Shown: positions 1 to 7,854 of the stretch, piece after piece
Position numbering within the stretch: position 1 is the stretch's first letter
Layout: each line of letters begins with the position of its first letter
Source: Atkinsonella hypoxylon
Taxonomy: Eukaryota > Ascomycota > Sordariomycetes > Hypocreales > Clavicipitaceae
Direction: 5' to 3'
NCBI GenBank assembly: GCA_000729835.1
Contig: JFHB01000399.1
Span: forward strand, 1 to 10,405
DNA length: 10,405 nt
Made by a program: the position numbers and the translations under genes
The notes under the pieces: generated by a model
What the model was told of the DNA's origin: nothing
Databases searched by the model: none
The model's input: only the letters and a program-made list of their open reading frames with translations

Positions 1-4
1 AGAA

Positions 5-142
5 TATATACTATATATATAAAGTATAGATAGAATTAAATTAGCTTTTTTAACGGGATATATACTATATATATAAAGTATAAATAGAATTAAATTAGCT
101 TTTTTAATAAGATATATACTATATATATAAAGTGTAAATAAT
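5..142. repeat. 54-bp AT-rich tandem repeat, about 2.6 copies
   Basis: Each unit begins with the motif TATATACTATATATATA and continues through AAAGTATA-ATAGAATTAAATTAG and a run of T. The central C of the motif falls at 11, 65 and 119, giving an exact 54-bp period. The third copy is partial and fades after AAAGTGTAAATA. The same 17-base motif recurs outside the array near 286 and 406. The array probably extends past the left edge of the window. No reading frame stays open through it, so I call it non-coding minisatellite sequence. Confidence 0.85.
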
Positions 143-145
143 ATT

Positions 146-706
146 AATATAGACAGTTTTTGTATAAAAATATAACTATATATTTATAACAATAATAAAT
201 AATATATATATACCTATAATATAATGCTTTTCTTATAAATATATTAAATAATACTTAGGATATTACTATAGCAATAAAATGTTAGTATATACTATATATA
301 TACTCTATATATATATATATTAAATCGCTTAATTATAAGACACTAGCAATAGATTTAAAATTACCTATATATAATATATATTATTTCCTTTCAATTTTCT
401 ACCTATATATACTATATATATACAATAATAACAATTTAAGTAATTAACTTTATTAATAATTCTATGCTAAAGGCTGTAAATCCCTTTTAGTTAGGCTATT
501 ATTATAGGCTAATTCTAGTCTCTTCTAATAGCCTAGCACTCTTAAAAATTAATACCTAGGTGTATAATCTATATATAGTATATATACAGTATATACTAAA
601 CTAATTATTTATAGGTGCAATATTATTATTAATTGCAGTAGTAAAATGTATAGGAGAGAGTTTATAGATAATATAGGTGTATATATACAACCTATATAAT
701 AAGGTA
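146..706. other. AT-rich left flank without a recognisable gene
   Basis: All six frames are broken by closely spaced stops and no protein motif is recognisable. The stretch holds a TA-dinucleotide run near 306-321, further single copies of TATATACTATATATATA near 286 and 406, an inverted version of that motif near 571-585, and one hairpin (492-535). This is the part of the pre-insertion locus that lay left of the retrotransposon target. It probably consists of older RIP-decayed repeats. Confidence 0.6.
492..535. repeat. 10-bp inverted repeat (possible hairpin)
   Basis: TAGGCTATTA at 492-501 is perfectly repeated in inverse at 526-535 (TAATAGCCTA), separated by 24 bases. Long runs of T on either side are not organised like a terminator. 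In AT-rich DNA such an arm can arise by chance, so no function is claimed. Confidence 0.4.
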
Positions 707-711
707 ATAAC
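707..711. repeat. Left target-site duplication (ATAAC)
   Basis: ATAAC directly precedes the left LTR and is repeated exactly at 8551-8555, directly after the right LTR. Five base pairs is the usual duplication made by Copia-type integrases. It fixes the outer boundaries of the element. Confidence 0.9.
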
Positions 712-1407
712 TATTGAAAATAATAGGGATTACAGGACTAGATATCTAAGAGGGTAGTGGTCTCTTAGATTTAGCACCTGTAATTGCTCCTAGCAATTAT
801 CACGTAGTGGAAGCAGCAGCGGCCTAAATCAAGCTGTAGTGTATAGTACTAGATCACGTAGAGGCAGTAGATAACTATAATAATAGTGGTATCTTATATT
901 AAGAGCGCTGTAACAAATAAGTAAGGGTAAGATCTCGAATCTTTCTAGTCCCTTATAGACCCTCTAACTATATCGGCGGGCCGTAGTTGCTAGAAGGGGC
1001 TTATAGGCTACTTTATAATTTCCGCAAAAAGATTTACTATATAAAAACAAAAAAATTAACTTACAGCTATATAAATAAGACGCTTATATATATAATTTAA
1101 CAAATTCCACTAATAACAAGCAACCCTTATAAGCAACTCTATCTAACAATTATACCATTAAATAGCTCTAATTCTTAGCTTTTAAATAGTATACTTCTTG
1201 AATTTCTACTATTGCTAGTTGTAGAGAAAATTGTAGTTAAAGTTAACTATAGGTTAGGCAACTTTGCCTTAGTTAAATCTAGATGTTTACATCTAGTAAC
1301 AACAATATCTCTACTAAAAATTAACGTAACAAGACCTAATAAGGGTTACGTAATAGAGCAACTAGTAGGCATAAAAATAGGCTATACAGGGTAGCTTATT
1401 TTTAACA
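712..1407 (-). repeat. Left LTR (3' LTR of the element)
   Basis: This 696-bp direct repeat is collinear, without any gap, with 7855-8550. On the minus strand it begins TGTTAAAAATAAGC and ends TTTTCAATA. Compared with the right copy it differs at about 36 positions, by my reading all C/T or G/A. Some CpG-bearing stretches are kept here (around 973-983, TCGGCGGGCCG) where the right copy reads TTAGCAGGCTG. Elsewhere the right copy keeps C or G and this one has T or A. A weak open stretch on the plus strand at 1212-1394 starts with TTG and has no known protein features, so it is not annotated as a gene. Confidence 0.95.
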
Positions 1408-1415
1408 CTCCCTCT
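1408..1415 (-). promoter_or_regulatory. Polypurine tract (plus-strand priming site)
   Basis: Read on the minus strand, AGAGGGAG abuts the first base of the 3' LTR (TGTTA). An all-purine tract at this place is the RNase H-resistant primer for plus-strand DNA synthesis in LTR retroelements. It is short but uninterrupted, and it contains no CpA or TpG that RIP could have altered. Confidence 0.75.
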
Positions 1416-1657
1416 AGAAATGTAAGAAGTAACTAGTTCTATAAGCAACTTAGCTCCTTTAAAGGATATCTAAGTTAGAATTAACTAACAAAATACAGTA
1501 CTAATAACAGAACTAAATAACATAACTAATTCCAGCAATTCTAGGGTAGTTATAGTTGAATATAACTAGTTGTTGTTGATTGTTTTTGTTGTTTTCGATT
1601 TTTAACTGTTTTTTTGTTGCTTTTCGATTTTTTAAGTGTTTTTATTGCTTTTATAAG
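1416..1657 (-). other. 3' segment between pol and the polypurine tract, with a short A/C-rich repeat
   Basis: Downstream of the likely pol end the minus strand is rich in A and C. Two and a bit copies of a roughly 29-base unit with the core TTTTCGATTTTT (plus-strand view) lie between about 1579 and 1650. If the TAG at 1658-1660 is a mutated sense codon, the pol frame would stay open to a TAA at 1550-1552 and add a Lys/Gln/Thr-rich basic tail of about 35 residues. The rest, 1416-1549, has stops in all frames and no recognisable feature. Confidence 0.5.
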
Positions 1658-1708
1658 CTAGCTAGAAAGCTCTAGTAACTTAATAAATTGTTAATGCTTT
1701 TAAATAGC

Positions 1709-2116
1709 AAGAGGCTTAGTTAGGCTATCTACTAGTATCTAATTTATATTAATATAACTAACCTTAGCTATACCTTTACAAATCTTTTCCCTAATGTAGT
1801 TAAACTTTAAAAGAGTATGCTTAGTCCTACTATACAACGTTAGGTTGTAAGCAGTAACTATAGCGCCTTAATTATTACACCTAATAGAAATAGGAGGGGT
1901 TAAAGGCAGCTTTATCTCCTTAAAAAGGCTGTAGAGCCACTCTAATTCCCTAATAGCTTTAGATAATACATTAGATTCTGCTTCTAAAGTAGAAAGAGCA
2001 ATAGTACTAGCTTTCTTCAATTTCCAGCTAATAGGTCTACTAGCTAGCTTATATAGATAAGTATAGGTTGATTTAGAAGAGGTTTTATTACTAGCAAAAT
2101 CGCTATTGTAATAACT
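1709..2116 (-). pseudogene. RNase H domain of Copia pol
   Basis: From the N-terminal side the frame reads YYNSDFAS, then SRPISWKLKKASTIALSTLEAES, WLYSLF, CNN-stop-GAI, SRTKH, FNYIREK and LVDSLTKPL. These match the Copia RNase H consensus (DADFAS, PISWxSKKQxxxALSTxEAE, DNQGAI, SRTKHIDxxxHFIRE, ADxLTKPL). The first Asp (in SDFAS) and the Glu of LEAES (1973-1996) survive. The Asp of the DNQGA block reads Asn and its Gln is a stop (1868-1870), and the Gln/Asp block before ILVDSLTKPL also contains a TAG. The domain would degrade the RNA template during reverse transcription. Here it is broken. Confidence 0.92.
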
Positions 2117-3290
2117 AAGGAGGGTCTTAAGTACTTCTTTATAACTAATAAAACTATTAGAAGCTTTAGAAGAAGACCCTATAGGGTGTAGACTAGAACG
2201 CTTATAAATAATAGCAAAGCTTCTAGTACCACTTAAGTACCTTAGGAGGTGCTTAGAGGCGTTTAGGTACTCTATATAGAGCTTAGCTAGGAAGGTTAAT
2301 AGCTACTGAACAGAAAAAGCAATATTAGCCCTAGTTAGCAACATAAGGTACATTATAGTGCCTATTATGCTCTAATAAAGCTTATAATTGGATTTTAAGA
2401 GAGGTTTTGTAACTAGTTGCTTTAGGATTCCTAGCTATATAGGGATAGAAGCTAGCTTAGCATCTAGCATTTTGAATCTTTCTAGTGCTTTAAGGATGTA
2501 TTAAGATTAGTGGATTTTAATAGACCTTTTAGACCTATTATAGGTGATTTATACACCTAGAAAGAATTCTACTGGTTCTCTATCTTCTATTAGATAAGCT
2601 TAATTTAGTAGCTTTTTAAGCTTATTAATATATCGTAAATTAGGCCTAATTAGAAGACAGTTATCTACATAAGTAGCAATATATATAGATGTAGCTGGGT
2701 TATAAAAGACTGCTAGGTCTAATATAAGAGGTTTAAATCTATGCTTTTAAAGTAATTCTGTTAGAATTTGCTGCTATTCTCTAGGACTTTGCTTTAAACC
2801 ATAGAGGGATTTTTCTAGCTTAATTACCTAGTCTTTAGAAGGCCTGTAATTACAGCTTTTTAGTAGCTTAGCTACTAATAGTAATGCTTACTCTGCAAAT
2901 TTAACGAATCTATCTAGGATTTCTATATAAATAGCTTCTTTTAGCTTGCTATTTAAAAACGCTTCTATAAAGTCGATTTGCTTAACTTCCTAGTTATTAA
3001 AAGCTGCAAGAGCTAATAATATACGCTAGCTAGGAGGAATACTAGTTGCAGCAAAGGTCTCTAGATAGTTTTAACCTTCTATTTATATAAATCCCTTAGC
3101 AATAAGGCGGGCCTTATATTTAATAGGATTATTTTCTTTATCCTTTTTAAGCCTATAAATAAGCCTATTCTTTAGAACTCTTTGGCCCTTAGGTACTTAG
3201 TCTTTCCCTATAAATTTAAAGGTTCTAGCAGCTAATAGCTGCTTAAATTCGCTATAGGTAGCTTCTATCTAATGCTGCTTAGCAGAGCTT
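2117..3290 (-). pseudogene. Reverse transcriptase domain of Copia pol
   Basis: The order of motifs is that of RVT_2 (Copia RT). It runs QH-stop-IEATYSEF near the N terminus, YKARLIAKGF around 3092-3118, then a stop-interrupted EG-NYLETFA, QIDFIEAFLN, KSLYGLKQSPRE around 2777-2812, IATYVDN at 2660-2680, and LLRYLSGTRS before RNase H. The active site should be YVDD. Here the second Asp codon reads AAC (2660-2662), which alone should abolish polymerase activity. At least a dozen stops interrupt the domain. Checked positions include 3083-3085, 3071-3073, 2774-2776 and 2600-2602. Several sit where the family has Gln or Trp. Confidence 0.93.
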
Positions 3291-3685
3291 TTTAGGGCTT
3301 ACTTCTACGTATTAAGAAGTTTATCCTTATTACTATTAGAAGTAATAGCTGCTTTAGTCCTTGCCTTAAAGCATAGATCCTTGATTAAGGAAAATATGTC
3401 TCTATCTAAATCTATAGCATTAGCATTAGCTTTAGCTTCTATAGGTTCTATATTAGCCTAAGGGGCTTCTATAGATATAGGGGCTTTAGGGGCCTCTATA
3501 GCTTCTATAGGGTTGCTTAGTAGAAGAGCTTAATTTTCTATAGGTTCTAGTGGATAATTTAGTACATCTAGATAACTAGGATAAGGATACTTAGGAGTAT
3601 AATTATTTTCTAATTGCTGCTAGTTATTGATTTCTCCCTCTAAAGGATTATCTACTATAGAACTAATAGGAACCTTAGGGATGCC
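3291..3685 (-). pseudogene. Spacer between integrase and reverse transcriptase, with Ala/Glu/Pro/Ile repeats
   Basis: The frame continues from integrase to RT through a low-complexity segment. Around 3430-3520 it has recurring IEA or IEAP units (for example IEAPKAPISIEAP), visible in DNA as repeated GCTTCTATAG on the plus strand. Copia elements commonly carry a variable, disordered, cleavable linker here, so this is probably the integrase C-terminal tail. A plus-strand open stretch starting at 3627 is the antisense of this frame and is not a gene. Confidence 0.7.
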
Positions 3686-4612
3686 CTATGAAATAGGACC
3701 TATTCCTTCTATAATTTTAATAAAGCTAGTCTTTATAACAGCTTGTTTAGAGGGAATGTATATTAAATATACATTAGAACCTAGTGTAGCTAAAAGTCTA
3801 CTAGGAATAGTTCTTTTAGCTAGCTTCTGCAACCTAGATCTCTGTTCTAATAGGATTAGAACTTCGCAATAGGAGCCTATAGCCCTTATTTTAGTAAAAT
3901 TAGGCTTATAGGTCTTAGAAGGCTCTAAATTAGCTAGATATAGCTGTTTAGGACTTAGTAGTTTAGTGCTATTCGCAGTAGTATTAACTAAATCCACTAT
4001 AGCAGAAAGAATATAAGACTATAGATATAGAGGTAATTATAACTACTGTAGGGTAGCACGCAAACGGTTTAGAAGTACCCTTATAGCTCTCTCTATTAGC
4101 CTATTCTATTTGTAAATATAGAGGCAAGAGGTGCTAAAGTAAATACCCTTAGAAGATAGCTAAGCTTGCAACCTAGTATTAATTTCTATACTACTATTAA
4201 AATAAAGGTGTTTAGGGTAGCAGTTATACTAGTTCTTTAATTCCTTAAAGAAGCCTTTAATATAGCTATAAAGAGTAGAACTCTCTTTATTAGCTAGATT
4301 AAAAGACTACTTATACTGTGATTTTCTATTAATTAGAAAAAGAACTAGAGGCCTCTTATTGTGTAGTATAGGCTCTATTTTAACGGTATCTCCCTCTATA
4401 ATATCTAAATATCTAGGGGGATTAGGAATAGCATACTTGCTAGGTCTTCTAACAGCTTTAGCTTAGTTGTAAGCTAGGCAGTTAAAATCCTTTTCCTTAA
4501 TTTTTGTAAAATTAGGAATACCTTTAGTAATAGAAGCAGTTTTCTTTAGTAAAGGGAGTCCTATATGCCCTAATCTAACGTGCTAAGTAGCAGCTAATTC
4601 TAGGAGCTTCTT
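3686..4612 (-). pseudogene. Zinc-binding HHCC and integrase core of Copia pol
   Basis: The segment begins with H-V-R-L-G-H-I-G (His codons at 4580-4582 and 4565-4567). A Cys follows at 4478-4480, and what should be the second Cys is Tyr (4469-4471, TAC). The DDE core appears as GDTVKIEPI (Asp at 4388-4390), FNSSIEIN (Asn at 4196-4198 where the second Asp is expected, Glu at 4184-4186), then YIYK-stop-NRLIERAIR, matching the family QNGxxER block. The C-terminal part, 3686-3997, is the longest stop-free piece on this strand (103 codons, beginning MDLVNTTANSTKLLSPKQLY) and matches the downstream integrase region that links to RT. The enzyme would insert the cDNA into the genome; it is inactive here. 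Confidence 0.9.
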
Positions 4613-5161
4613 ATAGGAAGAAGAAGCAGTAGGATTACTACTAGAATTATTATTAGAGCTAGCTTTCTGTTGCTCCCTATCTTGCTAGATCTCTTAAGAA
4701 CTACAGGCCTTGTTTAAGGGATCTAGACGGCTATTTCCTCTAATATCCAGTAACTTAGGATTTAGACCTTCTAAATCTCTATTATTAGAAGAAATCTAAC
4801 TAGGAGCCCGTTTAGGAACTAGGGCTAATAGCTCTATAGCATCGTTATTAGTATTATCTTCTTCTTCAAAATCAGATAATTCCTCAATACAGCTATATTC
4901 CTTAGGATTAAAACTAGGCTGTTAAGGGATTTAAACCTCTATAGGATAACTAGCATTATAACCGCTATTATAACTATTGCTAGTAAATTCTATATAAGAG
5001 AGATTAGCGTAGTTTTTACATACTCTAGGGGTCTCTTGCCCCTTAAGCTGTAGAAAGAAACTATACTTTTTGGGATTTAGAAGCCTACAGCAGCTTCTAT
5101 TAGCTAGAAATAGCTAATTTCTAAGGAGAGTGCCCCCTATTAAATAGTGCTTTAGACTACT
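4613..5161 (-). pseudogene. Extended low-complexity acidic/Ser-Asn linker in pol
   Basis: About 180 codons separate the protease-end motif (LYCLGLNTNLIS) from the HHCC start. Part is strongly acidic (EELSDFEEEDNTNN, around 4842-4884). Another part, around 4620-4670, is Ser/Asn-rich. Ordinary Copia elements have a much shorter connector here. I infer a lineage-specific disordered expansion between protease and integrase, but a small ancient insertion that kept the frame is possible. Several in-frame stops are present. Confidence 0.65.
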
Positions 5162-5569
5162 AATTAGGTTGGTATTTAAACCTAGGCAATATAGAGCATC
5201 CTTTAGAGCTAAAGGCCTATATTTAGCTGGATTTATACTAACTAGTACCTAAAATACAGCAGTTCTCTATCCTTTAGGATAAATAGGACCTCCTCCAGTA
5301 GCAATAGGCGCAGTTTTACCCTTTTTTATAGGCTTAAAAGTCCTAAAAAATGCCTTATTGTTAACTATATAATAGGTAGAACCTGTATTGTATAGTAAGG
5401 AGTTTTTAATTATTCCGTTAGAGTAATTAAAAGAAGGGGTATTATTACTAGTAGTACTAGTATTACTAGTAGTAGATTCTGTATCTGAATCGTAAGAATT
5501 ATCACTATTAGAACTGCTAGAATCATTAGATTCTATAGTATCCTGGTTGCTAGTAGATAGGTTATAACA
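5162..5569 (-). pseudogene. Aspartic protease domain of Copia pol
   Basis: The active-site motif reads L-L-Y-N-T-G-S-T-Y-Y-I-V-N (NTGS at 5378-5389). In the family this is D-[TS]-G-[SA]; the catalytic Asp codon is AAT. About 65 codons downstream comes LKDALYCLGLNTNLIS (5162-5200), matching the Copia block [DV]LYVPGLxxNLIS, with the expected Pro replaced by Leu (CTA from CCA). The protease would mature the Gag-Pol polyprotein. Loss of the catalytic Asp and nearby stops make it dead. Confidence 0.85.
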
Positions 5570-6901
5570 ACCTATAGCAAAAGCAGCTTCTCTATCCTTA
5601 TTCCTAGAGTTTTTGTTACTTCTTCTTCAGCCCTTCCACTTCTTCTTATTCTTAGAGGCTTTATCTGTATCTTTAGAGGCATTAGAATTATTAGAATTAG
5701 AATCATTAGAATTCTTCTTCTAATTAGGAGAATTCTTTCCTTAATTAGCCTTATTATTATTAGAACTATTAGAAGCCTTATAACTAAGAGCTTTAGATAT
5801 AGAGGAGCTTTTATCTCTTTGTTCTTCTAATAAATCAGCTATAAGGAACTGTAAATTTAGCATTTTTACAGATAGACCTTATGCTCTAGCAGCTCTAATA
5901 GAATATTGCTGCCTTTTAGCCTAGCTAGGGAAGGTCTTCTTTAAAGCATTAATATAATAATTTACCTAGTTAATAGAATTAATAGCTACACTATAGAGCT
6001 ATAATCTAGCTAGTAAATTATTAAATTCAGCATTAAAGGCCTCTAAAGATCCCTTATAGTTCGAAAACGATAAGTTGTAATAACTAGCATATAGCGTACT
6101 ACGTTGTATTTCAGCACTCTATAAATACTGCCTAACTAGAACGTTATAGGCATCTACAGGGGACTTATGCTAGCTTATAGCAGCTTAAGGTCTAGATTAG
6201 CAACTATCTCTTATAATTATAAGGATAATAGCTTGCTCTAAATCTACTAAAGTACTAGCTATACTAGGATTATTAATAAATTAAGGGAATCCTAGTGCCC
6301 TAAATTGAATAGTTAAAGCTTGCTTCTACTGTTTAAAATTTTTAGGGCCTTTTAGCTTAGCAGCCTCTAGAATTAAGTGGACCTTCTTATTTAGCTCTTT
6401 TATAGTGCCTTTATTAAAAGCAGGCAGAAAAGTAGCACTATTAGAACTAGAAGGTTTAGGGGCTTTAAAAGAGACTTTAGAAGCTCTTTTAGAAGTAATA
6501 GAATCTGCTACCTTAGAGGGAGACCCTATTAAGAGATTACCTATAGATGTAATTATAGTATCTAATTTACTTAGTAAATTAGCTATATTACCTTCATTTT
6601 GGCTTTATTTTGCTTTACTATGCCTAATGAATCTATTTAGGGTCTCTTGTTGCTTATCTATTTAAGCTTTTAGATTAGCTTGCATATTATAGACTTACAC
6701 TACTCTTTTAGAAGCTAATCTAGCTTCCTTTAGAGCCTTCTTAGCTGTATAATCTTCTTTATTAGAAGAGGAATCTACTGGCTAAGGGGGGGACCTTGCT
6801 GGACTAGGAAAGCTAGTAGCAGCAGCTGTAGCTAGTGTACTAGAACCACTACCCCGTTCAGGGCTTATGCTCTTTCCCTTACCTATTCCTTTTGGTGCTA
6901 T
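5570..6901 (-). pseudogene. Gag (capsid/nucleocapsid) region of the element
   Basis: The N-terminal part is basic then Ser/Pro-rich (APKGIGKGKSISPERGSGSS, followed by an Ala/Ser/Pro stretch near 6785-6840). A helical middle contains HLILEAAKLKGPKNF, LEQAIILIII and SLEAFNAEFNNLLARL, the last typical of Copia-type Gag (UBN2/DUF4219-like). The C-terminal part reads LNLQFLIADLLEEQRDKSSSISKAL and then a Lys/Asn/Ser-rich tail with KKWKG and RRSNKNSRNKDREAAFAI before protease. I find no CX2CX4HX4C knuckle in this tail. No in-frame ATG begins the domain. The ATA at 6899-6901, just before APKG, is a plausible mutated initiator (inference). At least a dozen stops interrupt it. Plus-strand open stretch 6405-6665 is its antisense shadow. 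Confidence 0.8.
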
Positions 6902-7843
6902 TTTAAGGGTTTTAATAGCTAATTTAACGCTCTTTATAGCTAATTATAGCCTAAATTACAGTGGAAATAGTAGTAAATAACAGTAATAATTCTTACTAAA
7001 TATATCAATAGATTGCTCTATTATAGGCCTAGAAGTGCCCTATATCTTCAGAAATTATACTGAGATTTTTCTCTAATTTCTTTTGTAACAGGTATAATAG
7101 GCTCTAAAGGCTGCGTTGTATCGCGATCTATATGCGCATACAATTTATATAGCAGACTAGATTAACAAGCGGTTGCGAGGGGCATAAAACACAGGTTCTA
7201 GCTATTTTTAGCTAAAAAATTTAGGAGATTCTTCTCTAATTAGGTTCCAATAAATTAGTGGAGACCTAGGCACAGCTAATTTAGGGATATCCAGCTAATT
7301 CCTACTTCAAAATCCCGACCGGTGGGATTACTATATAAATTAATTCTACAACCGAAAACACAGGAATATCTAACGGCGACAAGAGCTGTTAGGCGTGCAC
7401 TACAAATTGTAGTATAGCCACTAACAGAGGTGCATAGGGTGCACAATATAACAACAACGAGCGATGCAGTGCAGCGCTAAGCTTATTTCTTAATAGAAAT
7501 AATTGATTAGGCAGTGCCTAATAAAACGATTCGCAGTGCAAATGTAATGTGTGCAGATGTGTATATTTTGATGTTGCGCAACAATAGAACCTAGCTATTA
7601 AGAATAGCTTCAAAAGTGTGTATGCACAGGGTGCATAGGACTAGTGCAGGAGGCACAGGGTGGGCAGAATGAAAACACCAGTATAGTGGCTAGCGATGTA
7701 TGTGCAGCAGGTATTAATAGCTTCCAGCAAGCTACTAATAGCAGCAATAGCTGCTAGCGTAGGTCTTAATATAGCTTCTAGTGGGTAATACAGTACACAA
7801 TAGTAGATTTCAGCGGGCTAACAGCTTGCAGATAGGTCTTCCA
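6902..7843 (-). other. Element leader (5' untranslated region), less AT-rich and hairpin-rich
   Basis: This is the stretch between primer-binding site and gag. No long open frame is seen on either strand. Base composition differs from the rest: my count for 7621-7680 is 32 G/C of 60, against 16 of 60 for 2341-2400 in pol. TGCA occurs about eleven times between 7390 and 7710, several inside short perfect palindromes (7399-7413, 7430-7444, 7621-7637). The position fits RNA packaging and dimerisation signals, but that role is inference from location only. Confidence 0.55.
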
Positions 7844-7854
7844 GGCTTATAACC
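7844..7854 (-). promoter_or_regulatory. Primer-binding site, initiator tRNA-Met anticodon-arm type
   Basis: The minus strand reads GGTTATAAGCC immediately after the last base of the 5' LTR. The complementary sense reading, GGCTTATAACC, looks like the anticodon arm of eukaryotic initiator tRNA-Met (GGCTCATAACC) with the C of the CAT anticodon changed to T. Drosophila copia and yeast Ty5 are known to prime from this internal (half-tRNA) site and not from the tRNA 3' end. No TGGTA-type 3'-end match is present here. The single mismatch is in a TCA context, as expected from RIP. Confidence 0.75.

Larger units (their letters stand above)
1658..6901 (-). pseudogene. Degraded gag-pol polyprotein gene of the Copia element
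   Basis: A single minus-strand frame of about 1,750 codons carries the whole Copia polyprotein: Gag, protease, integrase, RT and RNase H. All landmarks I placed (NTGS at 5378-5389, RLGH near 4565-4576, the integrase Glu at 4184-4186, YVDN at 2660-2671, SRTKH at 1817-1831, LTKPL at 1709-1723) share the same codon phase. There is therefore no frameshift and no separate pol frame. In-frame TAA/TAG codons number in the dozens. Several sit at family Gln or Trp positions, for example NN-stop-GAI at 1868-1870 and PRE-stop-QQ at 2774-2776, as expected from CAA/CAG to TAA/TAG and TGG to TAG. The end is set at the TAG at 1658-1660, about 20 codons after LTKPL. The start is uncertain; see the gag entry. 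Confidence 0.93.

Noticed and set aside
5..142. Possible CRISPR-like array
   Set aside because: The units are directly adjacent with no unique spacers, only about 2.6 copies exist, and the window is clearly eukaryotic.
441..711. tRNA or other structured RNA gene around the 492-535 hairpin
   Set aside because: No cloverleaf, A/B box or conserved T-arm could be found; the only stem is a 10-bp arm in AT-rich DNA.
1212..1394. 60-codon plus-strand open stretch in the left LTR
   Set aside because: It starts with TTG, lies on the strand opposite to the element's transcription, has no recognisable motif, and lies inside LTR sequence repeated at 8355-8537.
3627..3872. 81-codon plus-strand open stretch
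   Set aside because: It is antisense to the integrase-RT part of pol, whose minus-strand frame matches Copia motifs; it is a shadow.
6405..6665. 86-codon plus-strand open stretch rich in Leu
   Set aside because: It is antisense to gag. Its Leu richness comes from the complement of Ser/Lys/Glu codons in gag.
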